Shown: positions 1-9,386, counted from the first letter of the stretch. The stretch: 64,000 nucleotides of DNA from Pontibacter pamirensis (GCF_010015475.1 NZ_SSNI01000021.1:46574-110573), one strand, 5' to 3'. The notes: generated by a model from the letters alone, not told the origin. Made by a program: numbers and translations.

Positions 1-92
1 TCAAATATTACTTTAACTGGTGACTGCGCATATACTACAGTAGTAGCTGTACTGATAGTCATGATTAACAGTAGTCGGAGAATGTTCTTCAT
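1..92 (-). CDS. Partial exported protein, N-terminus only
   Basis: The first 30 codons of a minus-strand gene start at the ATG whose complement is at 90-92 and run off the left edge. The visible peptide begins MKNILRLLLIMTIST and continues through VVYAQ before SPVKVIF, which is a classical Sec signal peptide (Lys near the start, hydrophobic core, A-Q type cleavage site). The protein is therefore probably secreted or in the outer membrane. Nothing is visible of the mature part, so no function can be given. Confidence 0.6.
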   Translation of the reverse strand, partial: MKNILRLLLIMTISTATTVVYAQSPVKVIF

Positions 93-360
93 TTGATGTT
101 GAGGTATGACAATAGCACAAATCAAAAATGTAGGGAGAAATACGCTATAGAATTAACAGATACAGGGATCAAGATAACAGAAAAAATACAAAAGACCAGC
201 GGAAGCATGATTATGCAAGGTACATAATGGCCACCCCGTTAAAACTGCCTGTTGAAAGATGCAGTTCCCGTTCCTTCTCTGGAGCTAAGCGCTTGTATGC
301 AGCAGGTTACTGTTAAACACAGTCGTCTGACATCCATAGGGGAGTATACAGGGTAGAAAC

Positions 361-397
361 AAAAATGCCAGCCGCTAAAAATCGTGGCTGGCATTCT
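361..397 (-). terminator. Rho-independent terminator of the MG2/plug gene
   Basis: A 10-bp perfect stem (364-373 with 386-395, AATGCCAGCC/GGCTGGCATT) is followed on the minus strand by a T run at 365-361. It lies 18 bp past the stop codon of the minus-strand gene ending at 416. The rest of the 93-415 gap shows no convincing gene. Confidence 0.8.
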
Positions 398-415
398 GAC
401 TATTTCTGATGTTGA

Positions 416-2878
416 CTATCGGCTCAGGATCTTACTGTCCACGTCAAAGGTTAAGGTTCCCCGGCCGGGTTTTCCATCATCTGAAATACCTTCGGCAACA
501 ACCCTATAAGTAGTGTTGCGATCTGCGGTATAGAACGTCACTGTTGCTTTTCCGTTAGCATCCGTTGTTACGTTGGGGTTCCAGTAGATGGTGCTGCGCA
601 GGTCAGGTTCGTTTCTGTCTTTACTTTGCCGGTCGTGGCGCGGACTGTAAAACGCTCTGACTTTGCTATAGCCGCTGGCCTCGTGCACAATAATGTAAGT
701 GCCAGGCTCAACCTCCACTTCCTCCTCGCCACCACGGTTGGTGAAAAAGGCGATAACTCCTCCAGAGGCTCTTCCGCCATAAATACTGGCGTTAGCGGCA
801 TTTTTTAATATCTCAATCCGGCTGATGTCGAGTTGGTTCAGGCTTGTAAGGGAGTTTTCTGAAACTGGCACACCATCTATTAAATAAAGTGGTGGTGTCT
901 GTTGCCCCCGAATGCTGGCCCGGAACTGGTTCTGGCCGGAACGATAAACCTGCAGCCCTGCTACCCGCCCCTGAAGGCTTTCAAGAATGTTACCGGAAGG
1001 CGCCATAGGCAACTCTCTTCGGGTTAAAACAACATCCGCTTTCTGGTGTAGCGAGAACGGCTTGTAAATATCTTCTTCTCCCTGAATGCTAACTTCTGGA
1101 AGAAGTATACCTCTTAATGTATAAGTCTCGCTTATATCTGCTGCTGAAGCAATCAGCTGGTTGCTGGCCTGTAAAAATGCCTGCTTTGTATCAGCCGAAG
1201 GAGCATCTGCCTGCGGTGCATGAGAAGCAGGCATCTGCGGTATGTAACTGTCCTCATCCATTACAACCTGTAGGTGCTTGCGTCTTCCCCTGGCATCCGT
1301 ACCCTGTATTACAACCTCCACATCACCTATAAAGTCGAAGCCCCTGAAGGCGAACTCTCCTTGTTGATTGGTTTCAGTGGTGATAAAAGCCTGGTGCTGC
1401 CCCTGCACGTACAGTAACACTTCTCCGTTTGCAACAGGCTTGCCTCTATTTGTCAACAGCTTGCCGCTGATAGTTAGGTCTTCGTCACCTGTATACTTTA
1501 TTTCAGGAAAGGAGCCTGCTGCAGCTGCTTCCCAACTGAACCTGCGCCAGCCCTGTGTCATGAGCAGGTGCTGCAGCTCCTTTTTTCTTTGTGTATCGTT
1601 GTTCTCAAAATAGTAACCGGGCTGCTCTACATGGCCACGCAGGTCGGATGTCAGAAGTAAATAGCTCTTGATGCCCACACCATATTCGTTATGCTTTACC
1701 AATTCATCATCTGTTACGGCCAGCGAGAAGTCTGTGGCGACAGGCTTTCCGTCCTTGCCTTTCGCTTCTAACTGCAAGGTCACGCGCTCCCTTCCGGCAT
1801 AAGTTTCCTTGTTTGCAGTAACAGTTACATCAAGATTGTCCTGCTGATCCACGAACACCAGTCGTTCGGCCAGAGCCTCTCCGTTAGTACGGGCTAAGTG
1901 AAAGCGGGCAATACCCGTAGGGAAATCAGCTTTTGGTATTGCCTGACGATACGTTTTTCCTGGTTGCAATGTAAAGGTCTGGGAATATTGTAAAGCATCC
2001 TGACTGATGCCGGTTAGCACCAAAGGCTCCTGCTCGTTTACATTACTTGACACCACCACGTTAATCATATTCTCGTCGGATACTTCATCTATCCTAAGCA
2101 CATAACCTGTTGCCTGTGCCGCTGGTAACGCGTAATTCTGGCTTTCGCCAGCGCTTGTTTTTATGCGGGCAAAATAACGGCGTCCCGCCCGGGGCAACAG
2201 CTCGAAGGCTCCCATTCCCAGGTGCGTATCCGTAAAATCTGTGATCTTCTGGCCCTGATCATCGAACACACTCCCCGAAACAGCTACTCCTGTTCCCGCA
2301 GGGCCTGTCGCTTTAAAGGCTACACGGTTCGTAAGCCCCTGTACCAAATCACCCCCTTCAGGGAAGAACTGGTAGTCAATATCCTGTGAAACTGCAGCAG
2401 TTTCCTCTGTACCGTTAGTGTCAGGCCCAAGCACCCGGATGGTTTTGTGGAAGAAAGTCTTTTCTCCAAAATTGCGCATCCATTGGGTATATGCAGAAAG
2501 ACTATAGGTTCCTTCCGGTAAGTTGCGGGGCAGTACAATGTCACCTGCTGCTTTCCCGCTTTTTGTTTTCAGCATAAGGCGGTGAACAGGTTTGTTTTCA
2601 GCGTCAAGCAAATCAACGTAAAGCACATCACTTTTAGCAGAGGGGCGAAGCGTAGCGGCATCTACTACATATCCTTTCAGCCATATGGACTGACCTGGCG
2701 CGTAATAAGGCTTATCTGTCTGCACATACACCTTCTCTGGTGCATACTGCGCACGAAAGGTGTTCAGGTAAGACGTCAGTCTACTTGGTAAGTCCGTTTG
2801 CGGACTGACAAATGCCAAGGATGCCAATAGTAAAGCGGGCAAAATGTATATGGAATATCTATGTTTAGTCGGCTTCAT
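416..2878 (-). CDS. MG2-like / TonB-plug domain surface protein
   Basis: This 820-residue protein has an N-terminal signal peptide (about 1-26). Next comes a macroglobulin MG2-like segment with the typical KVYVQTDKPYYAPGQ motif (about 48-145). Further beta-rich domains and a carboxypeptidase-regulatory-like insert (about 470-530) follow. A TonB-receptor plug domain (about 605-715) contains IRGQQTPPLYLIDGVPV and the RIEILKNAANASIYGGRASG signature. A short macroglobulin-like tail (NVTTDANGKATVTFYTAD) ends the protein. There is no beta-barrel, so this is not a receptor. Related Bacteroidota proteins are large envelope proteins that may use the plug to bind or dock on other outer-membrane components; that role is inference. 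It is monocistronic, with its own terminator. Confidence 0.8.
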   Translation of the reverse strand: MKPTKHRYSIYILPALLLASLAFVSPQTDLPSRLTSYLNTFRAQYAPEKVYVQTDKPYYAPGQSIWLKGYVVDAATLRPSAKSDVLYVDLLDAENKPVHRLMLKTKSGKAAGDIVLPRNLPEGTYSLSAYTQWMRNFGEKTFFHKTIRVLGPDTNGTEETAAVSQDIDYQFFPEGGDLVQGLTNRVAFKATGPAGTGVAVSGSVFDDQGQKITDFTDTHLGMGAFELLPRAGRRYFARIKTSAGESQNYALPAAQATGYVLRIDEVSDENMINVVVSSNVNEQEPLVLTGISQDALQYSQTFTLQPGKTYRQAIPKADFPTGIARFHLARTNGEALAERLVFVDQQDNLDVTVTANKETYAGRERVTLQLEAKGKDGKPVATDFSLAVTDDELVKHNEYGVGIKSYLLLTSDLRGHVEQPGYYFENNDTQRKKELQHLLMTQGWRRFSWEAAAAGSFPEIKYTGDEDLTISGKLLTNRGKPVANGEVLLYVQGQHQAFITTETNQQGEFAFRGFDFIGDVEVVIQGTDARGRRKHLQVVMDEDSYIPQMPASHAPQADAPSADTKQAFLQASNQLIASAADISETYTLRGILLPEVSIQGEEDIYKPFSLHQKADVVLTRRELPMAPSGNILESLQGRVAGLQVYRSGQNQFRASIRGQQTPPLYLIDGVPVSENSLTSLNQLDISRIEILKNAANASIYGGRASGGVIAFFTNRGGEEEVEVEPGTYIIVHEASGYSKVRAFYSPRHDRQSKDRNEPDLRSTIYWNPNVTTDANGKATVTFYTADRNTTYRVVAEGISDDGKPGRGTLTFDVDSKILSR

Positions 2879-3380
2879 ATCTTGTAGAATTTATATTCGC
2901 TTTTGGCTTATTATATTCTGTATAATTATACAAAAACCATTCCTGAAAATGTTTTATGAGCTTTTATGCTATAAGGTTTCAGTTGTATAGGAGTAGAGGG
3001 AATTAGATAAATATAAAATGGCGAACGGGTGTTAGCGGTGTTTCAAAAGCGACTTTAAGTATAGGTATTATAACCCAAGGCATGCAGCAGATGAGGCAGG
3101 ATTAGATGCAGCTATGTATGTTGAGTTTGCTCTTGTTTCCGAAACTTCTCACCACTAGATAATATTTTGTTTCTCTAATATTGTAATTGAATTTTATTTA
3201 TTATATATTTAAATATACAAATTTAATGTTGGTTTAAAGATATAAAATCTAAATGGGGTTACATTTACAGGATACAAAAGAAGGGGAGGTTAAAAGGATT
3301 TTGGCTGCTGATGTTCTATTCGATGAGAAGCATGTCAAAAATATATAACAGAAGACAAAACACTTTCTCCCATTCGAATA
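2879..3380. other. Gene-free intergenic stretch
   Basis: This 502-bp stretch separates two divergent genes. It is very AT-rich around 3160-3260 and should contain both promoters, but I could not identify boxes with confidence. No coding pattern, RNA or repeat was recognised. Confidence 0.5.
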
Positions 3381-4088
3381 ATGAAATTGCTCCTTTTTAT
3401 CGCATTATCCTTATTGGTAGGTCATGTTGTGGTCGTTCATCTTGCTTTTAAGGCCTTAGGAGTTTTCAGTCAATCCTCAAATCTGCCCATCTTTGAGGAA
3501 ATTTATTATGCCCTATACAACCAATTTCATTTAGGCAAGGAAGGAAACATTTCTACCTATTTTTCAACTTTCAATTTAGCTTTAGCTTCCATTTTGTGTT
3601 ATGTAATTCACAGCACCGGCAAAAAAGCTACCTATCACTGGTTGCACCTTAGTCTTTTGTTTGTATTTCTGTCAGTAGATGAGTCGGCGCAGCTTCATGA
3701 AACGTTTGGGGGCTTAGCAGGAAGTGAATTTAATTCTTATCTGGAAGAAGTCCCGCCATTACTGAGCTGGGCATGGATGGTGCCTTACACTGTGTTCACG
3801 CTGCTGATCGGGCTTTACTTTTTAAAGTTTACCTTAATGCTGCCAGGCAAAACAAGAAATCTCTTTTATCTTTCAGGTGCTATATTTGTTTTTGCCGCAC
3901 TTGGCCTGGAGTTTTGCGAAGCCCATTTTGACACGTTATATGGCCCCGATAATGTAGTGAACCAATTTTTATTTCCGATCGAAGAGCTTTTAGAAATGGT
4001 TGGTGTCATTATATTCAACTACGCCTTGCTAGATTATTTGATGTTGAACAAGAAAGTTCTTCAATTCTCCTTTAAAGACAGGAAATAG
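3381..4088 (+). CDS. Polytopic membrane protein with DE/HE/EE motifs
   Basis: This 235-residue protein has about six hydrophobic segments, starting with a signal-anchor-like MKLLLFIALSLLVGHVVVVH. Conserved-looking charged residues lie at or inside membrane segments: SVDESAQLHE (about 105-114), GLEFCEAHFD (about 175-184) and EELLEMVG (about 203-210). Clustered Asp/Glu/His in membrane helices suggest a metal site or membrane hydrolase-like chemistry, but this is inference. I recall similar unnamed bacterial membrane proteins with the DE-HE-EE pattern but cannot assign a reaction. It is monocistronic and followed by a strong hairpin. Confidence 0.65.
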   Translation: MKLLLFIALSLLVGHVVVVHLAFKALGVFSQSSNLPIFEEIYYALYNQFHLGKEGNISTYFSTFNLALASILCYVIHSTGKKATYHWLHLSLLFVFLSVDESAQLHETFGGLAGSEFNSYLEEVPPLLSWAWMVPYTVFTLLIGLYFLKFTLMLPGKTRNLFYLSGAIFVFAALGLEFCEAHFDTLYGPDNVVNQFLFPIEELLEMVGVIIFNYALLDYLMLNKKVLQFSFKDRK

Positions 4089-4116
4089 AATTCCTCTTTA
4101 GCTGTTAAATTTTGTT

Positions 4117-4176
4117 TTTTGAGCGCCATATAGGCCTTACCATCAATTTATGACAGGGCCTATATGGCGCTCAAAA
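4117..4176. terminator. 20-bp perfect hairpin, likely terminator
   Basis: Arms at 4117-4136 and 4157-4176 are perfectly complementary (TTTTGAGCGCCATATAGGCC and its complement) with a 20-nt loop. The AAAA/TTTT outer ends make it usable as a terminator in either direction. It lies 28 bp past the stop codon at 4088. The long stem and loop are larger than a minimal terminator. Confidence 0.7.
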
Positions 4177-4177
4177 G

Positions 4178-4544
4178 TTTAGCCTATGGCACGGTTACCT
4201 TCCTTATCCTATCCCATAACTCTTTTTGATTCGGTTGGACAAATTAGTTTTACCAAGTTTCTTTAAGAATAACAGTAAAATGGGGTTTTGATACATAATT
4301 CCACCACTTTCCGAACCTCAGAAATATTTCCAGGTTTCGCTGTATCGGGGATTTTCTCATAAAAGTTTACTTTTTGTATAACAGCAATTATTGCATTCTT
4401 AACCGGAGGAAGAGATTAAAGTGCTTAGCACCTTTCGGCTTCACTGTAATTATTTCTGGGGTGGATGTGAGACAAGAATCAGAACATCAGCTGTTAACCT
4501 GCGTTATCAAACAAAGTAACATTCAGGAAAGGTAGACTTTAACT
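4178..4544. other. Gene-free intergenic stretch
   Basis: This is leader and promoter region of the sugar dehydrogenase gene at 4545. No coding pattern, hairpin or repeat was recognised here. Confidence 0.45.
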
Positions 4545-5720
4545 ATGAGAACATCAGAAAACAAATTACGATTACTTGCGGTGCGTAGTAAGATAGGATT
4601 TCTGACAGCTATACTAGTATTTGCCGGACAAGCATGCACGCAAAATTCGGGTGCACAAGCCGGAGAATCTGTGGCTACAGAAGAAGCTGCTGCTGAAATG
4701 CAGGTTGAAACACTAACTGAAAACCTGACACATCCTTGGGGGATGACTTTTCTTCCGGACAACCGGCTGCTGGTAACCGAGCGGCCCGGGAGACTAAGAA
4801 TATTAGATGCCAACAATCAACTTTCAGAACCGCTGACTGGCACTCCGGAGGTATTTGCAGAGGGGCAGGGTGGTTTATTGGATGTGGTACTGGATCCCAA
4901 CTTTCAGGAAAATAATTTGGTATACCTTTCCTATTCCGAACCAGGAGCAAATAACACTGCCTCCACAGCTGTGGGCCGCGCTCGGCTGGAGGGAAACGAG
5001 ATACAGGATTTTACAGTAATATTTAGACAGGAGCCAAAAGTTGAAGGTCCCAACCACTTCGGAGGACGCATTGTATTCACGCCGGAGGGTCACCTGTTCC
5101 TTACTTTGGGCGAAAGGTTTAAATTTGGCCCAGCGCAGGAACTCTCAAATCACCTGGGTACCATTGTCCGCATTAACCCTGATGGATCTGTGCCAAACGA
5201 TAATCCTTTTGTAGGGCAGGCAAATGCAGAAGACGAGATTTGGTCGTACGGCCATCGCAATATTGAAGCTGCAGCCATTGAACCGAATACCGGCAGGCTT
5301 TGGGTGGCAGAGATGGGCCCCGAGGGAGGAGACGAGCTAAACCAGCCGGAGGCGGGTCGTAATTTCGGCTGGCCCGTGGTGAGCTGGGGAGACAACTATG
5401 ACGGCACAGACATACCCGATCCGACGACCACTACTGAGTTTGCCAATGCCGCAATTCATTGGACACCGGTTATCTCTCCTTCCGGTATGATATTCTATAC
5501 AGGGTCCATGTTCAATGAATGGCAGGGAACGGCCCTTATTGGGGGGCTGACCAGCCAAGGCCTCGTACGGGTAAAAGTCAATGGCGAGCAAGCAGAGGAA
5601 GTGGAGCGTATTCCGTTGGATGCACGCATACGCGATGTAGCGCAGGCACCTGATGGTTCCGTCTATGTGCTGACTGACCAGGAAAACGGTAAGGTATTGC
5701 GTTTAAACATGCAGAATTAG
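4545..5720 (+). CDS. PQQ-dependent aldose sugar dehydrogenase family protein
   Basis: This 391-residue protein carries an N-terminal export signal with a Cys at the end of the hydrophobic core (LVFAGQAC), so it may be a lipoprotein. The mature part is a six-bladed beta-propeller of the YliI/soluble glucose dehydrogenase family. Family signatures include HPWGMTFLPDNRLLVTERPG near the start of the propeller, GPNHFGGRIVFTPEGHLFLT, SYGHRN, and WVAEMGPEGGDELN, which in the family contribute to PQQ and calcium binding. Members oxidise aldose sugars in the periplasm with PQQ. Substrate here is unknown, and no pqq genes are visible in this window. It stands alone between a hairpin and a bidirectional terminator. 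Confidence 0.85.
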   Translation: MRTSENKLRLLAVRSKIGFLTAILVFAGQACTQNSGAQAGESVATEEAAAEMQVETLTENLTHPWGMTFLPDNRLLVTERPGRLRILDANNQLSEPLTGTPEVFAEGQGGLLDVVLDPNFQENNLVYLSYSEPGANNTASTAVGRARLEGNEIQDFTVIFRQEPKVEGPNHFGGRIVFTPEGHLFLTLGERFKFGPAQELSNHLGTIVRINPDGSVPNDNPFVGQANAEDEIWSYGHRNIEAAAIEPNTGRLWVAEMGPEGGDELNQPEAGRNFGWPVVSWGDNYDGTDIPDPTTTTEFANAAIHWTPVISPSGMIFYTGSMFNEWQGTALIGGLTSQGLVRVKVNGEQAEEVERIPLDARIRDVAQAPDGSVYVLTDQENGKVLRLNMQN

Positions 5721-5860
5721 CCTGGAGTTGCACCTGTTCGGATAAGAAGCATTTCTTTTTTAGCATCATAAAAACACAACTATACTTACTGAGTTGACTT
5801 TTATCACTGTGCTAAAAGTGATTTAAACTGGATATATGTGTTGCGCCGCAAGAGGAGAAT

Positions 5861-5896
5861 ATAAGAGCCTCTCAAATGTGTTTGAGAGACTCTTAT
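5861..5896. terminator. Bidirectional terminator
   Basis: Arms 5861-5876 and 5881-5896 (ATAAGAGcCTCTCAAA / TTTGAGAGaCTCTTAT) form a 16-bp stem with one mismatch and a 4-nt loop. It sits between the convergent sugar dehydrogenase gene and the PRC-barrel gene and can serve both. Confidence 0.8.
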
Positions 5897-5923
5897 GTGA
5901 AGCATACTCTTTTACCGGAAGAT

Positions 5924-6667
5924 TTATATATCTAGAGCTCTCTTCTTTAGTACGGTATACTCTTCGTCTGTGATAGAACCTCTTTTACGTAATTGCTCTA
6001 ATCTTTCGATGGTAGCAATGGAGTCCTCCACTGTTTTAGAAGTGCTGTTGTCCTCGTTATAAGCATTTGTTTCAGTTGCTACAGGCTTGGTATCATCTAC
6101 ACTGTCAGCGTGATCTTCCTGCCAGCTGGAGGAGTAGAATCGGTTCTCGTTGTAGTTGTCGTCGTTATAAAAGTCATCTGATATGTGCCGGCTGGTGACT
6201 GGTTGCTGTACTGCCGCCTCTTCAAACTCGCTCCTTCTATTGGTGTTGGTATCTGGCAGCGTATCATGTTGGGACTGTTGAAATGTATCCCGAACAGCAT
6301 ACTCATAATCTTCAGAAATAGAGCCACCACCATATACCGGATACCTTGAAACAGAGCGCGAGTCAATGTAAGTCACAAATATCTTTTTCCCTCTTTTGTC
6401 AAGTGCGGCTGCTCCAATAGGTATCAGTAAATACTGATCGTTTTTTGTGTCAAAGAATTTGCGGTCGGCTACTACAGACAAATAGCGGACACGCAGGGTC
6501 TGCGGGTCGACAATTAAATCTTTTACTACTCCAAATATGTCGCCATCGGCACCTGCCACTTTCCAGCCCAGCACGTCTGTGCTGTCAGAGGCCACTTGAT
6601 AATCCTTCAGACTGCTTAATGGCATCAAGCGATCTGTCATATCCTGACTTATATCATTATTTCTCAT
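5924..6667 (-). CDS. PRC-barrel protein with C-terminal SHOCT motif
   Basis: This 247-residue protein contains an N-terminal PRC-barrel (about 15-115): LGWKVAGADGDIFGVVKDLIVD, then YLSVVADRKFF, YLLIPIGAA and IDSRSVSRYPVY. An acidic/polar linker of about 90 residues follows. It ends in a SHOCT-type motif, IERLEQLRKRGSITDEEYTV (about 218-240), a short oligomerisation helix pair. No signal peptide is present, so it is cytosolic. Such proteins are often stress-induced in environmental bacteria. The small membrane protein gene 40 bp upstream on the same strand suggests an operon. The exact role is unknown. Confidence 0.8.
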   Translation of the reverse strand: MRNNDISQDMTDRLMPLSSLKDYQVASDSTDVLGWKVAGADGDIFGVVKDLIVDPQTLRVRYLSVVADRKFFDTKNDQYLLIPIGAAALDKRGKKIFVTYIDSRSVSRYPVYGGGSISEDYEYAVRDTFQQSQHDTLPDTNTNRRSEFEEAAVQQPVTSRHISDDFYNDDNYNENRFYSSSWQEDHADSVDDTKPVATETNAYNEDNSTSKTVEDSIATIERLEQLRKRGSITDEEYTVLKKRALDI

Positions 6668-6707
6668 AGTTTTAATTTTTTAAAGTTAGTAACAGGAGAC
6701 AAGGAGG

Positions 6708-6899
6708 TTAAGCCACCTGGTAGTGCGACGCTTCCGGTAGCACCATGCCGGTGCTCGGGTTTACCTCTATCGTCTCTACTTCGTTCCTATCGAAAGCAAA
6801 CTCGTATACCGCCCAGGCTACTAAAGCCAGCAGAACAAATACGAGTACCCATATCCATAGTGAACTATTTTTCTTGCGTTCAATTCTAATTTCTGCCAT
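6708..6899 (-). CDS. Small single-pass membrane protein
   Basis: This 63-residue protein has a basic N-terminus (MAEIRIERKK), one strong membrane helix (about 13-34, LWIWVLVFVLLALVAWAVY) and a short acidic tail. The topology is probably N-in. It lies 40 bp upstream of the PRC-barrel gene on the same strand, so the two probably share a transcript. No family was recognised. Confidence 0.65.
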   Translation of the reverse strand: MAEIRIERKKNSSLWIWVLVFVLLALVAWAVYEFAFDRNEVETIEVNPSTGMVLPEASHYQVA

Positions 6900-7468
6900 T
6901 GTTTTATTTTTTTGTTTTCCATAATTAATCCTATTAGAGTCAAATCTCTAACGCTCTAGAAAATCCTTCTGAAACTTCAAATAACAGGTTTTAGCTTTCT
7001 GCCTTTTCTCCGCATTCAGGCAGGATAAGCTTTATACCAAGGCAAACAGCTTTCCCAGTAAGGGAGCAACAAACAAGATTAATACGCTGATGAGCAAGAT
7101 ATGTTGATGGAGAACTCTAAAGATAAGTACAATTCTAGAAATTGTCGCGAACAGAGGCTTTCGTTAGTTGTGCTGAAGGAGGTAGTTTTCTCAGAGTTTT
7201 TCCAACCAAAGTAAAATTTAAAGATTAAGCTTCAGGATCGTGTTAGCGAGATAAAGGTGCGAAGCCAATAAAAAGAGGTATAAGGCCGTTGATTAGCACT
7301 CTCCTGCTATGTCAGGTGAAAGTACTTGCTGGATATTTTGTTCATCGTTTTTTATCTGTTACACAATTTGCATAATTTACAAAACTGTAATTTCCATTAA
7401 CCAGTTGTAACATTCGGTTCCGCTGCTAATAACAAAGCACGTATACCTCAGCATCCAAATAATTGAAC
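6900..7468. other. Gene-free divergent promoter region
   Basis: This 569-bp region separates the small membrane protein from the amidase. It is AT-rich near 7330-7430. I saw no conserved gene, RNA or repeat, and the promoters could not be placed reliably. Confidence 0.45.
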
Positions 7469-9091
7469 ATGTATAAACAAATGAATCTTTTAAACAGAAA
7501 GCACCTTTCAAAAAAAGCTGTGCTTCTTTTAACTGTTGCTTCCTCTTTATTCTTTCAGGTTTCCTGCCAGATCACTTCACGTGAAAATGAGGTTGTGAGC
7601 GCTGACAGTACCAGCATAGTTGAATATGAAATAGCCCAGCTACAGCAAGGGTATAAAGACGGCACCCTGACCGCCAAAGAAGTTGTGCAGGCTTACCTGA
7701 CTAGAATTGAGGAATTAGATGATAGTGGGCCGGAACTAGGCTCCATTATAGCAGTAAACCCGGATGCTATCCAAATTGCAGAAGCGCTGGATAAAGAGAT
7801 GAAGGAGGGAAAAGTAAGAGGTCCGCTTCATGGAATACCCGTAGTGCTGAAAGATAATATTGACACGCATGATAAAATGCCCACTACTGCCGGCTCCAGG
7901 GCTTTGGCCAATTCATACCCTTTGCAGGACAGCTATGTTGCCAGGCAGTTAAGAGAAGCAGGAGCCATCATTATTGGTAAAGCTAATTTAAGTGAGTGGG
8001 CAAATTTCAGGGGCGAGATGTCTACCAGTGGTTGGAGTGGCTTGGGCGGGCAAACCAAAAACCCTTATGTTTTAAGCCGCAATCCATGCGGCTCTAGCTC
8101 CGGATCAGCTGTAGCGGTGGCCGCTAACCTGACTGTACTGGCCGTTGGCACGGAAACGAACGGATCCATCGTTTGCCCGGCGCAAGCCAGCGGCGTAGTG
8201 GGCATTAAACCCACGGTTGGCCTTGTTAGCCGTTCCGGAGTTATCCCGATTTCCTCCACACAGGATACACCTGGACCGATGGCCCGCACTGTGCGGGATG
8301 CGGCCATTGGCTTAGGAGCCATGGTAGGAGTGGATGCGGCAGATGAAAAAACAGGAGCCAGCCAGGGGAAATTTCACAAGGACTATACCCAATTCTTAAA
8401 AGCAGATGGCCTGAAGGGCAAGCGCATCGGTTTTTACAAAGCACCGCTGGGCGCTAACTATAAAGTGGATTCCCTGATGTTAAAAGCGGTGAATTTCCTG
8501 AAAAGCCAGGGAGCAGAAATTGCGGAAATTGATGCCATAGGAGGAAAAGGAGTTGGCGCCAGTTCTTTTGAAATTATGTTATTTGAATACAAACACGGGT
8601 TAAATGAATACTTTAAGTCGCTTGGGCCTGATGCTCCTATCAAAAGTGTGGAAGAGTTGATCGCTTTTAATAAAGCGGATTCAGTTGAGTTGCAGCATTT
8701 CAACCAGCGCTACCTGGAGATGGCGCAGGAAAAAGGGGGCTTGAACGCAACGGAATATACAGAGGCTTTAGTTAACCTGATGAAAGGCAGTAGGGAGGAA
8801 GGCATCGACAAAGTAATGGACCAGCATAACCTGGATGCCATCGTAGCCCCAACGGGAGGCCCAGCCTGGAAAACAGACCTAGTAAACGGCGATAGCTTCC
8901 AGGTTGGAAGTTCTTCTCCTGCAGCCCAGGCTGGATATCCCTCCATCACCGTACCGATGGGTTATGTGGGGGAACTGCCGGTGGGTATTTCTTTCTTCGG
9001 AAGAGCCTGGAGTGAGCCGGTTTTACTTGAAGTTGCCTATGGATATGAGCAAGGGACCAAACACCGTAAAGCGCCTAAATTTCTGCCGTAG
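7469..9091 (+). CDS. Exported amidase (amidase signature family)
   Basis: This 540-residue amidase signature hydrolase cleaves C-N amide bonds in the family. The catalytic Ser-cisSer-Lys triad region is visible: the Lys in VVLKDNIDTHDKMPTTAGS and the Gly/Ser-rich GSSSGSAVAVAANL. The GTETNGSIVCPA segment and DTPGPMARTVRD complete the signature. A hydrophobic signal (about 17-35) ending at a Cys (QVSC) suggests export, perhaps as a lipoprotein. I chose the ATG at 7469 over the in-frame TTG two codons upstream. A strong terminator follows. The physiological amide is unknown. Confidence 0.88.
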   Translation: MYKQMNLLNRKHLSKKAVLLLTVASSLFFQVSCQITSRENEVVSADSTSIVEYEIAQLQQGYKDGTLTAKEVVQAYLTRIEELDDSGPELGSIIAVNPDAIQIAEALDKEMKEGKVRGPLHGIPVVLKDNIDTHDKMPTTAGSRALANSYPLQDSYVARQLREAGAIIIGKANLSEWANFRGEMSTSGWSGLGGQTKNPYVLSRNPCGSSSGSAVAVAANLTVLAVGTETNGSIVCPAQASGVVGIKPTVGLVSRSGVIPISSTQDTPGPMARTVRDAAIGLGAMVGVDAADEKTGASQGKFHKDYTQFLKADGLKGKRIGFYKAPLGANYKVDSLMLKAVNFLKSQGAEIAEIDAIGGKGVGASSFEIMLFEYKHGLNEYFKSLGPDAPIKSVEELIAFNKADSVELQHFNQRYLEMAQEKGGLNATEYTEALVNLMKGSREEGIDKVMDQHNLDAIVAPTGGPAWKTDLVNGDSFQVGSSSPAAQAGYPSITVPMGYVGELPVGISFFGRAWSEPVLLEVAYGYEQGTKHRKAPKFLP

Positions 9092-9133
9092 TGGTGTAAG
9101 CTTTAGTGGGATTTAGACTATCTACCTTTATAA

Positions 9134-9181
9134 AAAACTCCCCGCCGTTGTTGGTACTGACCGACAGCGGCGGGGAGTTTT
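9134..9181 (+). terminator. Rho-independent terminator of the amidase gene
   Basis: A perfect 14-bp GC-rich stem (9134-9147 with 9168-9181, AAAACTCCCCGCCG and complement) ends in a T run, 43 bp past the amidase stop. The flanking A/T runs would also permit reverse use. Confidence 0.9.
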
Positions 9182-9206
9182 ATTATCTGCCGCTAGTGTG
9201 AGCGTG

Positions 9207-9257
9207 CAGTTCGTGCTTTTTCATGAGAATTGCATGGTTGTGAAAAAGCATGAGCTG
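9207..9257. repeat. Imperfect 17-bp inverted repeat
   Basis: Arms 9207-9223 and 9241-9257 match at 15 of 17 positions (CAGTTCGTGCTTTTTCA / TGAAAAAGCATGAGCTG), with a 17-nt loop. It lies in the convergent gap between the amidase and the Omp85-type gene. It may be a weak terminator for the latter or a decayed mobile-element end. Confidence 0.45.
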
Positions 9258-9386
9258 TAAACTCTTGCCAGCGGGATTGCATTTTACTTCACATACTGCT
9301 CCTGCACTGTATTTCTTAGTAAGCCCAGACCATAAATTGGAGTAGCGTATACTTTGCTGTTCCCGTTAAGCAGGGCGTAACCAGTA

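Noticed and set aside
220..260. Possible IS21-type end (TGGCCACCCCGTTAAAACTG)
   Set aside because: Only one copy of the motif is visible and there is no transposase nearby, so it cannot be supported.
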